A DNA stretch of 64,000 bases from Streptomyces dioscori (GTDB lineage Bacteria; Actinomycetota; Actinomycetes; Streptomycetales; Streptomycetaceae), in contig NZ_KZ679045.1 in assembly GCF_003024195.1 (NCBI RefSeq), positions 248,001-312,000 on the forward strand, read 5' to 3'. Both the position numbers and the translations under genes were made by a program. This document shows, piece after piece, positions 44,826 to 54,376 of the stretch; within the stretch, counting starts at the first letter, position 1, and every line of letters starts with the position of its first letter. The notes beneath the pieces are model-generated. The model was not told the DNA's origin and ran no database searches. It was given only the letters and a program-made list of their open reading frames with translations.

Positions 44826-46508
44826 GTGGCGAGCCTGCGCCTGGGTCCATTGCTGAGGTATGTCGACGGCTCGTCCGCGACCGTGTGGGTCGAGGCGAGC
44901 CGTCCGGCCACCGCCGAGGTGCGCTGCGCGGACGGCTCGGGCGGTGAGTCCCGTACCTTCCAGGTGGCGGGCCATCACTACGCCCTGGTCCCGGTCACCG
45001 GACTGACACCGGGCACCACCACCTCGTACGAGGTGCTGTTCGACGGGGAGCGGGTCTGGCCCCTCCCCGACTCCCCCTTCCCGCCCTCGGCCATCCACAC
45101 CCCCGTGGACGACCACGAGACGGTACGGGTCGCCTTCGGCTCCTGCCGCTGGGCCTCACCGCCCGAGGGCGAGAAGGACCCGGTCGGCCCGGACGCCCTG
45201 GACACCCTCGCGGCCCGGATCGCCGCGGACCCGCGGGGCGAGCGCCCGGACGTCCTCCTGCTGCTGGGCGACCAGGTGTACGCGGACGAGGTGTCCAAGG
45301 CCACCCGCCACTGGCTGCAGTCCCGCCGCGGCCTGGACCAGCCGCCCGGCGCCGAGGTCGCGGACTACGAGGAGTACACGCACCTCTACTACGAATCGTG
45401 GCTCGACCCCGAGGTCCGCTGGCTGCTCTCCACCGTGCCCAGCTGCATGATCTTCGACGACCACGACGTCATCGACGACTGGAACACCAGCGAGGCCTGG
45501 GTCTCCGACATGCGGGAGACCCCCTGGTGGCGCGAGCGCGTGCTCAGCGGCCTGATGTCGTACTGGGTCCACCAGCACCTCGGCAACCTCTCCCCCGACC
45601 GCCTCGCCGAGGACCCCCTGTACGAGGAGGTCCGCGCCACGCCCGACGGCACGGACGCCCTGCGCGCCTTCGCGGCCCGGGCCGACGCCGACCCGGCCTC
45701 GGTCCGCTGGAGCTACCGCCGTGACTTCGGCCGTACCCGCCTCGTGATGGTCGACAGCCGCGCCGCCCGCGTCCTCGACGAGCAGAACCGCTCCATGCTC
45801 GACACCGAGGAATGGGACTGGCTGCGCGACCAGATACAGGACGGTCACGTCCTGGACGAGCAGGCACCCGAAGCCCCCGACACCCCTGGCGCGTACGACC
45901 ATCTCCTCATCGGCACCTCCCTGCCCTGGCTGCTCCCCAACCTCGTGCACGACGCGGAGGCGTGGAACGCCGCGATGTGCCGGGGCGAGCGGGGTGAGCG
46001 CTGGGCGCGGCGGGGGGAGAATCTGCGGCGGGCGGCCGACCTGGAGCACTGGGCCGCGTTCCCGTCGTCCTTCGACAAACTGGCGGAGCTGATCGCCGAG
46101 GCCGGTTCGGGCCCACTGGCACCCGCGACGATCTGTGTGCTGTCCGGGGACGTGCACCACGCGTACGTCGCCGAGCCGGTCTGGCGGGAGGGGCTCGCGG
46201 GCCCCGACGCCCGCGTGGTCCAGCTGACCTGCTCCCCCGTCCACAACTCCATCCCGCCGTACATAAGGGTCGGTTTCCGCTTCGGCTGGAGCGGGGTGGG
46301 GCGGGCGCTCGGCCGGCGGTTCGCCCGGCACGGCAGGGTCGCGGCTCCGCCGGTGGACTGGCGCAAGACCGGTGGGCCCTGGTTCGGCAATCAGCTGATG
46401 ACGCTGACGCTGAGCGGGCGTTCGGCCCGGTTGCGGCTTGATCACGCGCGTGAGGAGCGGGGTGGTGGGGCGCGGTTGAGGACGATCGTGGAATCCGTCC
46501 TGAGCTGA
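44826..46508 (+). CDS. PhoD-like phosphatase/phosphodiesterase
   Basis: GTG 44826 follows GGAGGAGGG; 560 residues. An N-terminal Fn3-like domain (SATVWVEASRPATAEVRC, LTPGTTTSYEVLFDG) precedes the metallophosphatase core: RVAFGSCRW, LLLLGDQVYADEV, MIFDDHDVIDDWN and the metal His residues in VLSGDVHHAYVAEP. There is no signal peptide, so unlike classical PhoD it appears cytoplasmic. It may hydrolyse phosphodiesters. Its neighbour is a secreted nuclease. Confidence 0.9.
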   Translation: MASLRLGPLLRYVDGSSATVWVEASRPATAEVRCADGSGGESRTFQVAGHHYALVPVTGLTPGTTTSYEVLFDGERVWPLPDSPFPPSAIHTPVDDHETVRVAFGSCRWASPPEGEKDPVGPDALDTLAARIAADPRGERPDVLLLLGDQVYADEVSKATRHWLQSRRGLDQPPGAEVADYEEYTHLYYESWLDPEVRWLLSTVPSCMIFDDHDVIDDWNTSEAWVSDMRETPWWRERVLSGLMSYWVHQHLGNLSPDRLAEDPLYEEVRATPDGTDALRAFAARADADPASVRWSYRRDFGRTRLVMVDSRAARVLDEQNRSMLDTEEWDWLRDQIQDGHVLDEQAPEAPDTPGAYDHLLIGTSLPWLLPNLVHDAEAWNAAMCRGERGERWARRGENLRRAADLEHWAAFPSSFDKLAELIAEAGSGPLAPATICVLSGDVHHAYVAEPVWREGLAGPDARVVQLTCSPVHNSIPPYIRVGFRFGWSGVGRALGRRFARHGRVAAPPVDWRKTGGPWFGNQLMTLTLSGRSARLRLDHAREERGGGARLRTIVESVLS

Positions 46509-46557
46509 GCGCGCCCCTGGGGCGGTTGCCCGGCTGCCGGCCCGGTGGGAGTCGGGC

Positions 46558-46576
46558 ACGCGGTTCCCCGCGCCCC
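46558..46576 (-). repeat. GC-rich intergenic repeat, single variant copy
   Basis: A minus-strand variant copy (GCACGCGGTTCCCCGCGCCCC on plus) in the 278-base gap after the phosphatase gene. No other element is evident there. Confidence 0.6.
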
Positions 46577-46786
46577 TTGCGGGGCGCTGCCCCTGGCCGG
46601 ACGCCGCCTCCTGACCGGACCTCGTACGTCTATCGCCTGTGTTGCCGTGATGTTGGTGCTTGGTGCGCATGCGTCCCGAGCGTCCCGTGAGGCATGCCAC
46701 AACCGGTGCCGTTGATCCGCTTCAGGGGTCGGTTCCCGTGGTGCGCGACGGCATGATGATGCGGACCGTCCGCTTCCACCGGGGCG

Positions 46787-48787
46787 GTGAGCCGCGCATG
46801 CCCCACCTGTCCGGGAGTCACACCCTTGTCGGAACCAACAGACCGCCTCTCCGTGGCCCTGGTCGGCGCCGGACCGCGCGGCACCAGCGTGCTGGAACGC
46901 CTGTGCGCCTCCGCGCCCGAACTCCTCACGCCCGGCACGCGCCTGACGGTCCACGTCGTCGATCCGTCCCCGCCCGGCCCCGGCCGCGTCTGGCGCACCG
47001 CCCAGCCCGCCGAGCTGCTGATGAACACCGTGGCCTCCCAGGTCACCCTGTTCACCGACGACAGCGTGGACTGCTCGGGCCCGATACGCCCCGGGCCCGG
47101 CCTGCACACCTGGGCGGGCTCGCACGCGGTCGGACCGCTGGGGCCCGATGACTATCCGACCCGCGCCCAGTACGGCCGGTACCTGGAGTGGGTCTTCGGC
47201 GAGGTGGTCCGCGGGGCGCCGCCCGCGCTGCGGATCGAGACGCACCGGGCGCGCGCGACCCGCCTCGACGACGCGGCCGACGGCCGCCAGACCCTCGTAC
47301 TCGACAACGGCCGTGTCCTGACGGGCCTGGCGGCCGTGGTCCTCGCCCAGGGCCATCTGCCGGCCGTGGCGGACCAGACGCAGGAGCGGCTGTCCGCGCA
47401 CGCCGAACGCCACGGGCTGCGCCATGTCCCGCCCGCCAACCCGGCGGACCTCGACCTCTCCCCCGTACTCCCCGGCGAGACCGTCCTGTTGCGCGGCCTC
47501 GGCCTCAACTTCTTCGACCACATGGCCCTGTTGACGACGGGCCGCGGCGGCCGTTTCGTACGCACCCCGGCCGGTACGCGCTACCTCCCCTCGGGCCGCG
47601 AGCCGCGTCTGGTGGCCGGCTCCCGGCGCGGCATCCCGTACCAGGCGCGCGGCGACAACGCGAAGGGCCCGTACGGCCGTCACCTCCCGCTCGTACTCAC
47701 CCCGGAGGTCATCTCCACCTTCCGCAAGCGCGCCGACTCGGGCGACGCCCCCGACTTCCTCACGGAGATATGGCCGTTGGTGGCGAAGGAGGTCGAAACG
47801 GTCTACTACGAGACCCTGTTGAGCCGCCGCGCCGCCGACGTCCCGGGGGCGACGGCGGTACGCGGCTTCCGCGAGCGCTTCCTCGCCGTACCGCACCGGG
47901 ACCCTCAAGAGGCGCCGGTGCTCGACGAGTTCGGGGTCCCGGCCGCCGACCGCTGGTCCTGGGACCACGTCTCACGCCCGCACGGCGGACGGGTCTTCAC
48001 CGGCCCCGCCGACTTCAGGGGCTGGCTGCTGGACCATCTGAGCGAGGACGCCGCACAGGCCGCGCTCGGCAACGTCGACGGCCCGCTCAAGGCGGCGCTC
48101 GACGTGCTGCGCGACCTGCGCAACGAGCTGCGGCAGATCGTCGACCACGGCGGCCTCGCGGGCTCCTCGCGCCGGGAGCACCTGGACCGCTGGTACACCC
48201 CGCTCAACGCGTTCCTGTCCATCGGCCCGCCCCGGCGCCGTATCGAGGAGATGGCCGCGCTCATCGAGGCGGGCGTGCTGGAGGTGATCGGCCCGCGTCT
48301 TGAGGTGCGGGCCGAGGACGGGGCATGGGTGGCGCACTCCCCCGACGTGCCCGGCTCGACCGTGGCGGCGACCACGCTCGTCGAGGCCCGGCTGCCGGAG
48401 CCGGACCTGCGGCGCACCGCCGACGCGCTGCTCGCCAGGCTGCTGAAGACGGGCCAGTGCCGCCCGCACACCGTGGGCGGCTACGAGACCGGGGGGCTGG
48501 ACGTGACACAGCGCCCGTATCACCTGATAGACCGTCAAGGACTGCCGCACGCACGGCGGTTCGCGTTCGGCGTGCCAACGGAAGGGGTGCACTGGGTGAC
48601 CGCGGCCGGGGTCCGTCCAGGGGTGGACTCGGTCACACTGTCGGACGCCGACGCGGTGGCGCGGGCCGTGCTGCGAACGGCCGCCGCCGAGGTCGGACGG
48701 GGCGCGGAGGCGGAAGCGGAACCCGTATCGACACCCGTTTCGACTGAAAAACCATGGCCCAAAGTTGAACTTGCAAGCATTGAATAG
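46787..48787 (+). CDS. FAD/NAD(P)-binding flavoprotein (monooxygenase-like)
   Basis: The 666-residue frame begins at a GTG. TTG 46826 has a better spaced GGGAG and would remove 13 residues. RLSVALVGAGPRGTSVLERL is the dinucleotide-binding GxGxxG site. VWRTAQPAELLMNTVASQVTLF and AAVVLAQGHLPAV follow as in FAD/NAD(P)-binding_9 proteins related to lysine/ornithine N-hydroxylases. The C-terminal third is unassigned. It is a cytosolic redox enzyme of unknown substrate, followed closely by DoxX on the same strand. Confidence 0.87.
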   Translation: MSRACPTCPGVTPLSEPTDRLSVALVGAGPRGTSVLERLCASAPELLTPGTRLTVHVVDPSPPGPGRVWRTAQPAELLMNTVASQVTLFTDDSVDCSGPIRPGPGLHTWAGSHAVGPLGPDDYPTRAQYGRYLEWVFGEVVRGAPPALRIETHRARATRLDDAADGRQTLVLDNGRVLTGLAAVVLAQGHLPAVADQTQERLSAHAERHGLRHVPPANPADLDLSPVLPGETVLLRGLGLNFFDHMALLTTGRGGRFVRTPAGTRYLPSGREPRLVAGSRRGIPYQARGDNAKGPYGRHLPLVLTPEVISTFRKRADSGDAPDFLTEIWPLVAKEVETVYYETLLSRRAADVPGATAVRGFRERFLAVPHRDPQEAPVLDEFGVPAADRWSWDHVSRPHGGRVFTGPADFRGWLLDHLSEDAAQAALGNVDGPLKAALDVLRDLRNELRQIVDHGGLAGSSRREHLDRWYTPLNAFLSIGPPRRRIEEMAALIEAGVLEVIGPRLEVRAEDGAWVAHSPDVPGSTVAATTLVEARLPEPDLRRTADALLARLLKTGQCRPHTVGGYETGGLDVTQRPYHLIDRQGLPHARRFAFGVPTEGVHWVTAAGVRPGVDSVTLSDADAVARAVLRTAAAEVGRGAEAEAEPVSTPVSTEKPWPKVELASIE

Positions 48788-48871
48788 GCAGACCTAACGT
48801 AGAGCACTCACTCGGTTACGTCCCCCACCGGTCCTCCATGGACCGTAACGACACCGAAGGAGTCATCCCAC

Positions 48872-49324
48872 ATGACCGGACGCCTCAACAGCGCCCAGCC
48901 ATACGCCATCGGCCTGTTCCGCATCGTCGTCGGCCTGCTCTTCGCCTGCCACGGCGCCGTCTCGCTGCTCGGCGTCCTCGGCGGCCTCAACGGCAAGGGC
49001 GCCACCGTCGAGACCGGCGCCTGGCCCAACTGGTACGCGGCCGTCATCGAACTCGTCGGCGGCACACTGGTCCTGCTCGGCCTCGGCACCCGTATCGCCG
49101 CGTTCATCGCCTCGGGCGCGATGGCCTACGCGTACTTCAAGGTCCACCAGCCCGAGGCGCTGTGGCCGATCGAGAACAGCGGTGAGGGCGCGGCCATGTA
49201 CTGCTGGTCGATGCTGCTGCTCGTCTTCACCGGCTCGGGCGCGTTCGGCCTGGACCGGCTGATCCCCGGCCGCTCGTCCTCGACGACCGGGGAGAACCGC
49301 CCCTCGGAGCCCGTCGCGGCCTGA
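48872..49324 (+). CDS. DoxX-family membrane protein
   Basis: The 150-residue protein has four membrane helices and the family's FRIVVGLLFACHGAVSLLG first helix, the GAWPNWYAAVIELVGGTLVLLGLGTRIAAF core and the YFKVHQPEALWPIENSGE loop. DoxX proteins are membrane redox proteins linked to thiol or quinone chemistry. GAAGGAG lies about 8 bases before the ATG. It may form a unit with the FAD enzyme upstream. Confidence 0.9.
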   Translation: MTGRLNSAQPYAIGLFRIVVGLLFACHGAVSLLGVLGGLNGKGATVETGAWPNWYAAVIELVGGTLVLLGLGTRIAAFIASGAMAYAYFKVHQPEALWPIENSGEGAAMYCWSMLLLVFTGSGAFGLDRLIPGRSSSTTGENRPSEPVAA

Positions 49325-49434
49325 CGCACGCTCCCGCCGCGCCCTCCACCTGGCCGGCCTCGGTCCGCCGCACCCTTCACGGGACGGCCTCGGTCCGCCG
49401 CGCCCTTCACGAGGCCGGCCTCGGTGGCATGGCG

Positions 49435-50064
49435 TCAGCCGGCCCACCCGAAGGGCACGGTGAAGCACGCCAGCCGGGCGCCCGCACCGCCCGGCTCGGC
49501 GTGCAGCACGACGGAGGCGGCCTCGCCGCGCCGGAAGTTCCAGTCGTGACGCGCACTCGCCCCGCCCTCGCCGCGGCCGTCCGCCGTGAAGTCGAGCCAG
49601 ACCTCGTTCTCGGGGTCGACCGCGGCGGGGTCCGTGGACGGCCGGTGCTGATAGTGCCCGCCCGCCGCGGCCGGGTCGGCGCCGCACGGCTCCCGGTGCA
49701 CATGAACCCCGTACGCGTACCCCGCCTTCAGCCCCGTCGCCCGCAGCTCCACCGTCGTACGCCCGCGTTCCTCGCTCCGCTGGCTCACCTCGATCCACGC
49801 GGCGGGCGGTACGAGTCCGGTGCCGTCGTACGTGACCGCCGCCGACGGGACGAAGGCGCCGGGCGGCGCGAACCGGGCGTCCGTACGCATCCGGTAGCCG
49901 GGCGCGGGGCCGGAGTCCGCGGGACCTGGATCCACGGGACCTGGGTCCACGGAAGCGGAGTCCGCCACACCGGTGGCGTCCGGTACAGCGGCAGCGGCGG
50001 TGAGCGCGAGCGAAACAAGAGCCCCAGCGACGAGCACGCCGGTTCTTTCCATCCCTGACGTCAT
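49435..50064 (-). CDS. Exported Cu/Zn superoxide-dismutase-like protein
   Basis: The 209-residue protein has a signal peptide (about 1-26) and a Pro-rich linker. A SodC-like domain follows: YAYGVHVHREPCGADPAAAGGHYQH (metal His and first Cys), ENEVWLDFTADGRGEGGASARHDW, VVLHAEPG, and LACFTV (second Cys). Spacing is looser than in true SodC and the 'electrostatic loop' is reduced, so it may be an enzyme or a copper-binding relative. AAGGAG is 11 bases upstream. Heptad DNA repeats lie just before. Confidence 0.8.
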   Translation of the reverse strand: MTSGMERTGVLVAGALVSLALTAAAAVPDATGVADSASVDPGPVDPGPADSGPAPGYRMRTDARFAPPGAFVPSAAVTYDGTGLVPPAAWIEVSQRSEERGRTTVELRATGLKAGYAYGVHVHREPCGADPAAAGGHYQHRPSTDPAAVDPENEVWLDFTADGRGEGGASARHDWNFRRGEAASVVLHAEPGGAGARLACFTVPFGWAG

Positions 50065-50086
50065 CGTCGGTTCCGCTCCTTGGACG

Positions 50087-50155
50087 ATCGGTGGTCGGTG
50101 GTCGGTGGTCGGTGGATCGTGGATCGCTGATCGGTGGTCGGTGGTCGGTGGTCGG
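50087..50155. repeat. Two blocks of 7-base GTCGGTG repeats
   Basis: GTCGGTG (first unit ATCGGTG) is repeated four times at 50087-50114 and three and a half times at 50130-50155, the second block starting 43 bases after the first. They lie 25-90 bases upstream of the SodC-like gene. They could be multimeric regulator sites or slippage repeats. The rest of 50065-50376 shows no gene. Confidence 0.7.
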
Positions 50156-50376
50156 ATGCCCCTTAGTCGTTGGTACGGGACGTGCGGGCCGTCCGCCCCG
50201 GGGGTGTGGCAGCCGGGTGAACATGGTGTGGCGAACACACGAGCCCCCTGTGGATCCGCTGTCGCACCCGAGGCGTACGCTGTATGGCTGTCACAGGCCG
50301 CTCCTGCCGCTCCCCCGCGACACCGCGGCACACCGGCACGGTTCGGGGCCTACGGGGGAGACACAGGGGAGTTTCG

Positions 50377-51105
50377 GTGCTTGAGAGTGTGGGGTCGCTG
50401 TCCGGCACCCCTTGGATCTACAGCCAATGGATCTATGCCGTAGTGGCGCTGTCGGTCCTGTTCGACGTCTTTCTGCCGGTGCTGCCGAGCGGCGTGCTGG
50501 TCATCACGGCGGCGACGGCTGCCGCGGCGGGCACCGGAGCGGCGGTCCAGCACGTGCCGGACATCCTCTCCCTGATCCTCTGCGCCGCGACCGCGTCGGT
50601 CCTCGGCGACCTGGTGGCGTACCGGCTGGCCTGGTGCGGCGGCGCACGGCTGGACCGCGCCATCGCCCGCTCCCGGCGGCTGAGGGGGGCGCAGGAACGT
50701 CTCGGCGCGGCCCTCGCCCGTGGCGGCGGCACGCTGGTCGTGCTCGCCCGTTTCGCCCCGGCGGGCCGCTCGCTGGTCTCCCTCGGCGCGGGGGCCGCAC
50801 ACCGGCGCGTACGCGAGTTCCTGCCCTGGTCGATCCTCGCGGGCCTCGCGTGGGCCGCGTACAGCGTGGCCCTCGGCTACTTCGGCGGCCAGTGGCTGGG
50901 CGCGACGTGGTTCGCCTCGGGCATCTCGCTGGTGGCGCTGTTCGGGGCGGGCGCGGGGGCGGCGTACTTGATGCGCAGCCCGACTCCGGCACGGACGCCG
51001 ACGCCGACATCCACACTGGCACCCCTACCCCTACCCCTACCCGTATCCGCGCCCGTACCGGTGTCCGCGCCGGAGCGCCTGACAACGGGGCGGGACTGCC
51101 CCTAG
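50377..51105 (+). CDS. DedA/VTT-domain membrane protein
   Basis: GTG 50377 after GGGGAG gives 242 residues. The VTT domain includes DVFLPVLPSGVLVITAATAAA, LCAATASVLGDLVAYRLAW, the family's LARFAPAGRSLVSLGAGAAH and PWSILAGLAWAAYSVALGYFGG. DedA/VTT proteins act in membrane lipid (undecaprenyl phosphate) flipping and envelope maintenance. The C-terminus is a Pro/Ser/Thr-rich tail. Its end overlaps the convergent DUF2277 gene by four bases. Confidence 0.9.
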   Translation: MLESVGSLSGTPWIYSQWIYAVVALSVLFDVFLPVLPSGVLVITAATAAAAGTGAAVQHVPDILSLILCAATASVLGDLVAYRLAWCGGARLDRAIARSRRLRGAQERLGAALARGGGTLVVLARFAPAGRSLVSLGAGAAHRRVREFLPWSILAGLAWAAYSVALGYFGGQWLGATWFASGISLVALFGAGAGAAYLMRSPTPARTPTPTSTLAPLPLPLPVSAPVPVSAPERLTTGRDCP

Positions 51106-51347
51106 GACGTGCGGGCGGTCTGACCCTGCTGCCCCCGCTGCCCCCTCACCTCCAGTCCGGCCAGCAGTTCGGCCGTGGCTTCGGCGACGGCGTCGACGGC
51201 GCGTTCGAAGACCTCGCGGTTGTGGGCGGCCGGGGCGCGGAAGCCCGAGATCTTGCGGACGTACTGAAGAGCGGCGGCGCGGATGTCCTCCTCCGTGGCC
51301 TCTTCGGGCAGGACGGGCGGTCGGAGAGTCTTGATGCTGCGGCACAT
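51102..51347 (-). CDS. DUF2277-family small protein
   Basis: The 81-residue protein starts MCRSIKTLRPPVLPEEATEEDIRAAALQYVRKISGFR, the DUF2277 signature, with Cys2 and a helical C-terminus ending in a Gln/Arg-rich tail. It is cytoplasmic and of unknown function, often annotated in actinobacteria. Confidence 0.88.
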   Translation of the reverse strand: MCRSIKTLRPPVLPEEATEEDIRAAALQYVRKISGFRAPAAHNREVFERAVDAVAEATAELLAGLEVRGQRGQQGQTARTS

Positions 51348-51457
51348 ACGTCCAGTCTCGCGCGCGGCACTGACAACGCGACCGTTCGCGTGAACTCCCC
51401 CTGCGAAGTCCCCCAAAGAACTCGCATCGCAAAATCGAACAGACGTACCATTGAGGG

Positions 51458-51802
51458 GTGGCTGAGACCTACGACTTCCCAAGCGACCTCCTGGCCGGTC
51501 AGGAGGAACTGCATCAGGTCCGGGCCGAACTTCTGGCCCTGCTGAAGCGGCTCCCCTGGTCGGTCGAGCCCCTGGACGGCTTCAGCGACGACCACGGCTG
51601 GCGCAAGGTGGAACGCCCCGCTTCCCCGGGCTGGACCCCCGACGAACAGGCCGAGGTGGAAAAACTCCGCCAACGCGAGCGAGAACTGGCGGTCTTCGTG
51701 ACCTGCCACCGCTTCTGGTCGGAGATAACACCGACGGAGAAGGTGAACGCGAGGATGAGCGTCAAGCACGCGGGAGCCCCGGAAACCCGGCCCCCGTCAT
51801 AG
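51458..51802 (+). CDS. Conserved-looking small hydrophilic protein
   Basis: The 114-residue protein (AETYDFPSDLLAGQEELHQVRAELLALLKRLPW…) has a helical N-terminus and a WTPDEQAEVEKLRQRERELAVFVTCHRFW segment. The GTG has only GAGG immediately before it, so translation may be leaderless; TACCAT at 51445-51450 could be a -10 hexamer. I do not recognise the family. Confidence 0.75.
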   Translation: MAETYDFPSDLLAGQEELHQVRAELLALLKRLPWSVEPLDGFSDDHGWRKVERPASPGWTPDEQAEVEKLRQRERELAVFVTCHRFWSEITPTEKVNARMSVKHAGAPETRPPS

Positions 51803-51927
51803 ACCCGAGCCCCAGGACCCCCTGAAAGCCGGGCCACAACCGCTCTTCCAAACCCACAAGAACCAGCCCGCCCAACCCCCACCCACCCAGGCCCGCGAGG
51901 ACCAGCGCGCTCACCCCCACCCACCTA

Positions 51928-52090
51928 GGGGCGCGGGGAACTGCGCGACCAGCCCCCACCGACCCGCAGCCGAAGTCCCCACCCGACCCGGCCCCTCAAA
52001 ACCGGGGCACACCCCTACTCACCCAGGGGCGCGGGGAACTGCGCGCTCAACCTCCACCGACCCGCAGCCGAAGTCCCTACCCGACCCGGC
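51928..52090 (+). repeat. 98-base direct duplication carrying two GC-rich repeats
   Basis: Two copies of GGGGCGCGGGGAACTGCGC start at 51928 and 52026. Each is followed by CCACCGACCCGCAGCCGAAGTCC and CACCCGACCCGGCCC-like sequence, so about 65 bases are duplicated at a 98-base period. No gene is visible in 51803-52094. Confidence 0.85.
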
Positions 52091-52094
52091 CCAG

Positions 52095-53492
52095 CTACGC
52101 GCCAGCCCCCCGCTCCTCCCGAATCTGCGAAACAACTCCCGCAACAGCCCCCCGCACACCCTCAAGCTCAGTCAAGAAATGCCAGTAGTCCGGATGCCGC
52201 CCCTCCAACGACCCGATCGCCCGCTCCAACCGAGCCACCGACTCGTCGAGCGGCCGCGCCTGCCGAGGGTCGGGCGTGTTACGCCCAGCCATCGCAAGCC
52301 GCTGCGCATCCCGGATCGCGAACCGCGTCCGCTCGATCTCCCGCTGCGGATCCTTCGACACCTCGTTCAGCCGCCGCAACCGGTCCCCCGCCGCGGACAC
52401 CGCCTCATCGGTCGTGTTCAGCAAGGCCCGCACCGTGGACAGCAGAGCGGTCGCATCGGCCCACCGCTGCTCCTCCCGAGCGCCCCGCGCCTCCGCCAGC
52501 TTCACCTCGGCCTGCCGAACGGCCTCCGCGGCCTGGTCGGGCACATGCTGAAGGTCCTGCCAGCATTCGGCCACGAACCTCCGCCGCAACTCGCTGAGCA
52601 CCGGATTCACCTGCCCGGACCGAGTGGTGAGGGCCTGCGCGCGCGTACGCAGCGACACGAGGCGGCGGTCGATCTCGGTGGCCCGCTCAGGCAGCCGCTC
52701 GGCCTCCGCGCGCACGGCTCCGGCGTCCCGGGCGACCCGGTCGGCCCGTTCCAGCGTCTCCGGCACGCCGTGCTGCCCGGCCCCCTGGTTGAGCTTGGTC
52801 AGCTCGGGGGCGAGCGCGGCCAGACGGGCGGCAAGATCATCGGCCTTGAGGCCGCTCCCCCGCACCGCGTCGAGCGCGTTCGACGCGGCGAGCAGGGACT
52901 GCCGGGCACGCTCCACGGCCGGGGCGAGCCGGGCAAGCTGCGTCTCGGCCTTCCCGAGCAGCGGCCCGAGCCCCCGCTCGAACCGATCGAGCTCCTGCTT
53001 GACGCGAACCAACTCGTCCTTGGCCTTGCTCAGCTCCGTACGAGCGTGAGCGGCGACGGAGGCCTCCAGATCGTCCCGGTCGAGATCATGGGCGTCCACG
53101 GCGTCGATGTACGTATGACTGACCTCGTCGATACGCCGGCCGAGCGCCTCGAAGTCGGCGACCGCGCGCCGGGCGGGCGGGGTGTCGTCGACGGCGGTGA
53201 TGGTCTCGATCGAGATCCGCAGATCACGCTGTGCCGTGTCGAGCTCGTAGAACGCGGCCGCCGCGGCATCCTTCGCGGCCTGTGCCTCGGCCCGCTGGCT
53301 CTCGGAACGCCCCCCGAACCACCGCCGCGTACCCCCGCCGGCGAAGGCGGCGGGAAGCACCAGCGCGACCAGCGGAAGCGGAAGCAGTACAAGCCCCAAC
53401 AGGTCACGGCCCGCACGGAACCGAGGCACTTGCTGTGCGCACGGCACAAACGGCGAATACGGCTGTGAAGGTGTCGCCGGTGTCGCCGTCAC
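52095..53492 (-). CDS. Membrane-anchored coiled-coil protein
   Basis: The 465-residue protein has one membrane helix (about 30-52, LLGLVLLPLPLVALVLPAAFA). A long alpha-helical, charged region rich in heptad-like patterns follows (SKAKDELVRVKQELDRFERGLGPLLGKAETQL, then LERADRVARDAGAVRAEAERL; RQAEVKLAEARGAREEQRW). It resembles the TPM-less structural proteins annotated as 'hypothetical membrane protein' in Streptomyces. A scaffold or envelope role is plausible. It is followed on the same strand by nothing close. Confidence 0.8.
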   Translation of the reverse strand: MTATPATPSQPYSPFVPCAQQVPRFRAGRDLLGLVLLPLPLVALVLPAAFAGGGTRRWFGGRSESQRAEAQAAKDAAAAAFYELDTAQRDLRISIETITAVDDTPPARRAVADFEALGRRIDEVSHTYIDAVDAHDLDRDDLEASVAAHARTELSKAKDELVRVKQELDRFERGLGPLLGKAETQLARLAPAVERARQSLLAASNALDAVRGSGLKADDLAARLAALAPELTKLNQGAGQHGVPETLERADRVARDAGAVRAEAERLPERATEIDRRLVSLRTRAQALTTRSGQVNPVLSELRRRFVAECWQDLQHVPDQAAEAVRQAEVKLAEARGAREEQRWADATALLSTVRALLNTTDEAVSAAGDRLRRLNEVSKDPQREIERTRFAIRDAQRLAMAGRNTPDPRQARPLDESVARLERAIGSLEGRHPDYWHFLTELEGVRGAVAGVVSQIREERGAGA

Positions 53493-53578
53493 TTCCCTCT
53501 CCCGTGCTGAGATCCGTCCTGCCCCGGTGGTGGCCCCGATTCATTCTCCCACCAGGTAAGGACGAACACACGGGCCGG

Positions 53579-54376
53579 TTAGTTCGCGGTACGCACCGTG
53601 ACTTTCCCGTCCTGGGTGTGCGCGGACACCACATGGGAGCTGCTGTTGTCACGCGGCACCGACACGTCCACGGCCCCGTCCTGGGCACCGGTGGTGACCC
53701 GGTACTTGGCGTCCGGCAGCCCGATGGTGAGAGACCCGTCGTGCCCACGCGCCGAGACCTGGTCGGGAACGGAGGCGAATTCGAGGTGCGCGGACCCGTC
53801 CTGCGTGTTCACCTCAACCCGCCGGGAGTCGATACCACTGGCATGGACGGACCCGTCCGCGGTACGCAGCGTCAGACGCCCGGAAACATCCTGGACCCGC
53901 ACGGACCCATCGCTCGCCCGGATATCGAGGGCTTCCTCGAACCCGGTGGCCCGCACACTCCCGTCCTGGTCCTTCACCGTCAGCGCGACCCCGCGCGGCA
54001 CGACGATCCGGTGCTTGGCCGAGCAGTCGGCGACCACACCAGAACAGTGCACCCGCAGCTTGAGAGTGTCGCCTTTCTCCATGCTCCAGGTGATCTCGGG
54101 ATCCTTGCCGATCGCGACACTGGCCTTGAACCACCGAGTGACCTGTACATCGTCCACGTCCCCCACGACCAGCTCCAGCGCCGAGTCGTCGGAGTCGACG
54201 GTCAAGGTCCGCCCGTCGAGCGCGAACGACCGCGTCTCAGGTTCCGTGTCCTCATCAGCACTGTTCCCACACCCGGAGGCAAGAAGCCCCACGGCGACCA
54301 CCCCCACCCCGACAGCGGCCAGCCCCCCACGACGCCGCCACCCACCCCGACCCGAAAAACCCTGCCGCCCATTCAT
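53579..54376 (-). CDS. DUF4097-type beta-repeat lipoprotein
   Basis: ATG 54376 gives 265 residues. The N-terminus is basic, then hydrophobic, ending with lipobox LLASGC. The rest is a DUF4097 adhesin-like beta helix with regular turns: VKDQDGSVRATGF, IRASDGSVRVQDV, LRTADGSVHASGI, VNTQDGSAHLEF, ARGHDGSLTIGL, TGAQDGAVDVSV, AHTQDGKVTVRT. Each turn carries a DG(S/A/K) corner at about 20-residue spacing. It sits on the outer face of the membrane. Relatives occur near stress-response genes, but no partner is adjacent. Confidence 0.88.
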   Translation of the reverse strand: MNGRQGFSGRGGWRRRGGLAAVGVGVVAVGLLASGCGNSADEDTEPETRSFALDGRTLTVDSDDSALELVVGDVDDVQVTRWFKASVAIGKDPEITWSMEKGDTLKLRVHCSGVVADCSAKHRIVVPRGVALTVKDQDGSVRATGFEEALDIRASDGSVRVQDVSGRLTLRTADGSVHASGIDSRRVEVNTQDGSAHLEFASVPDQVSARGHDGSLTIGLPDAKYRVTTGAQDGAVDVSVPRDNSSSHVVSAHTQDGKVTVRTAN

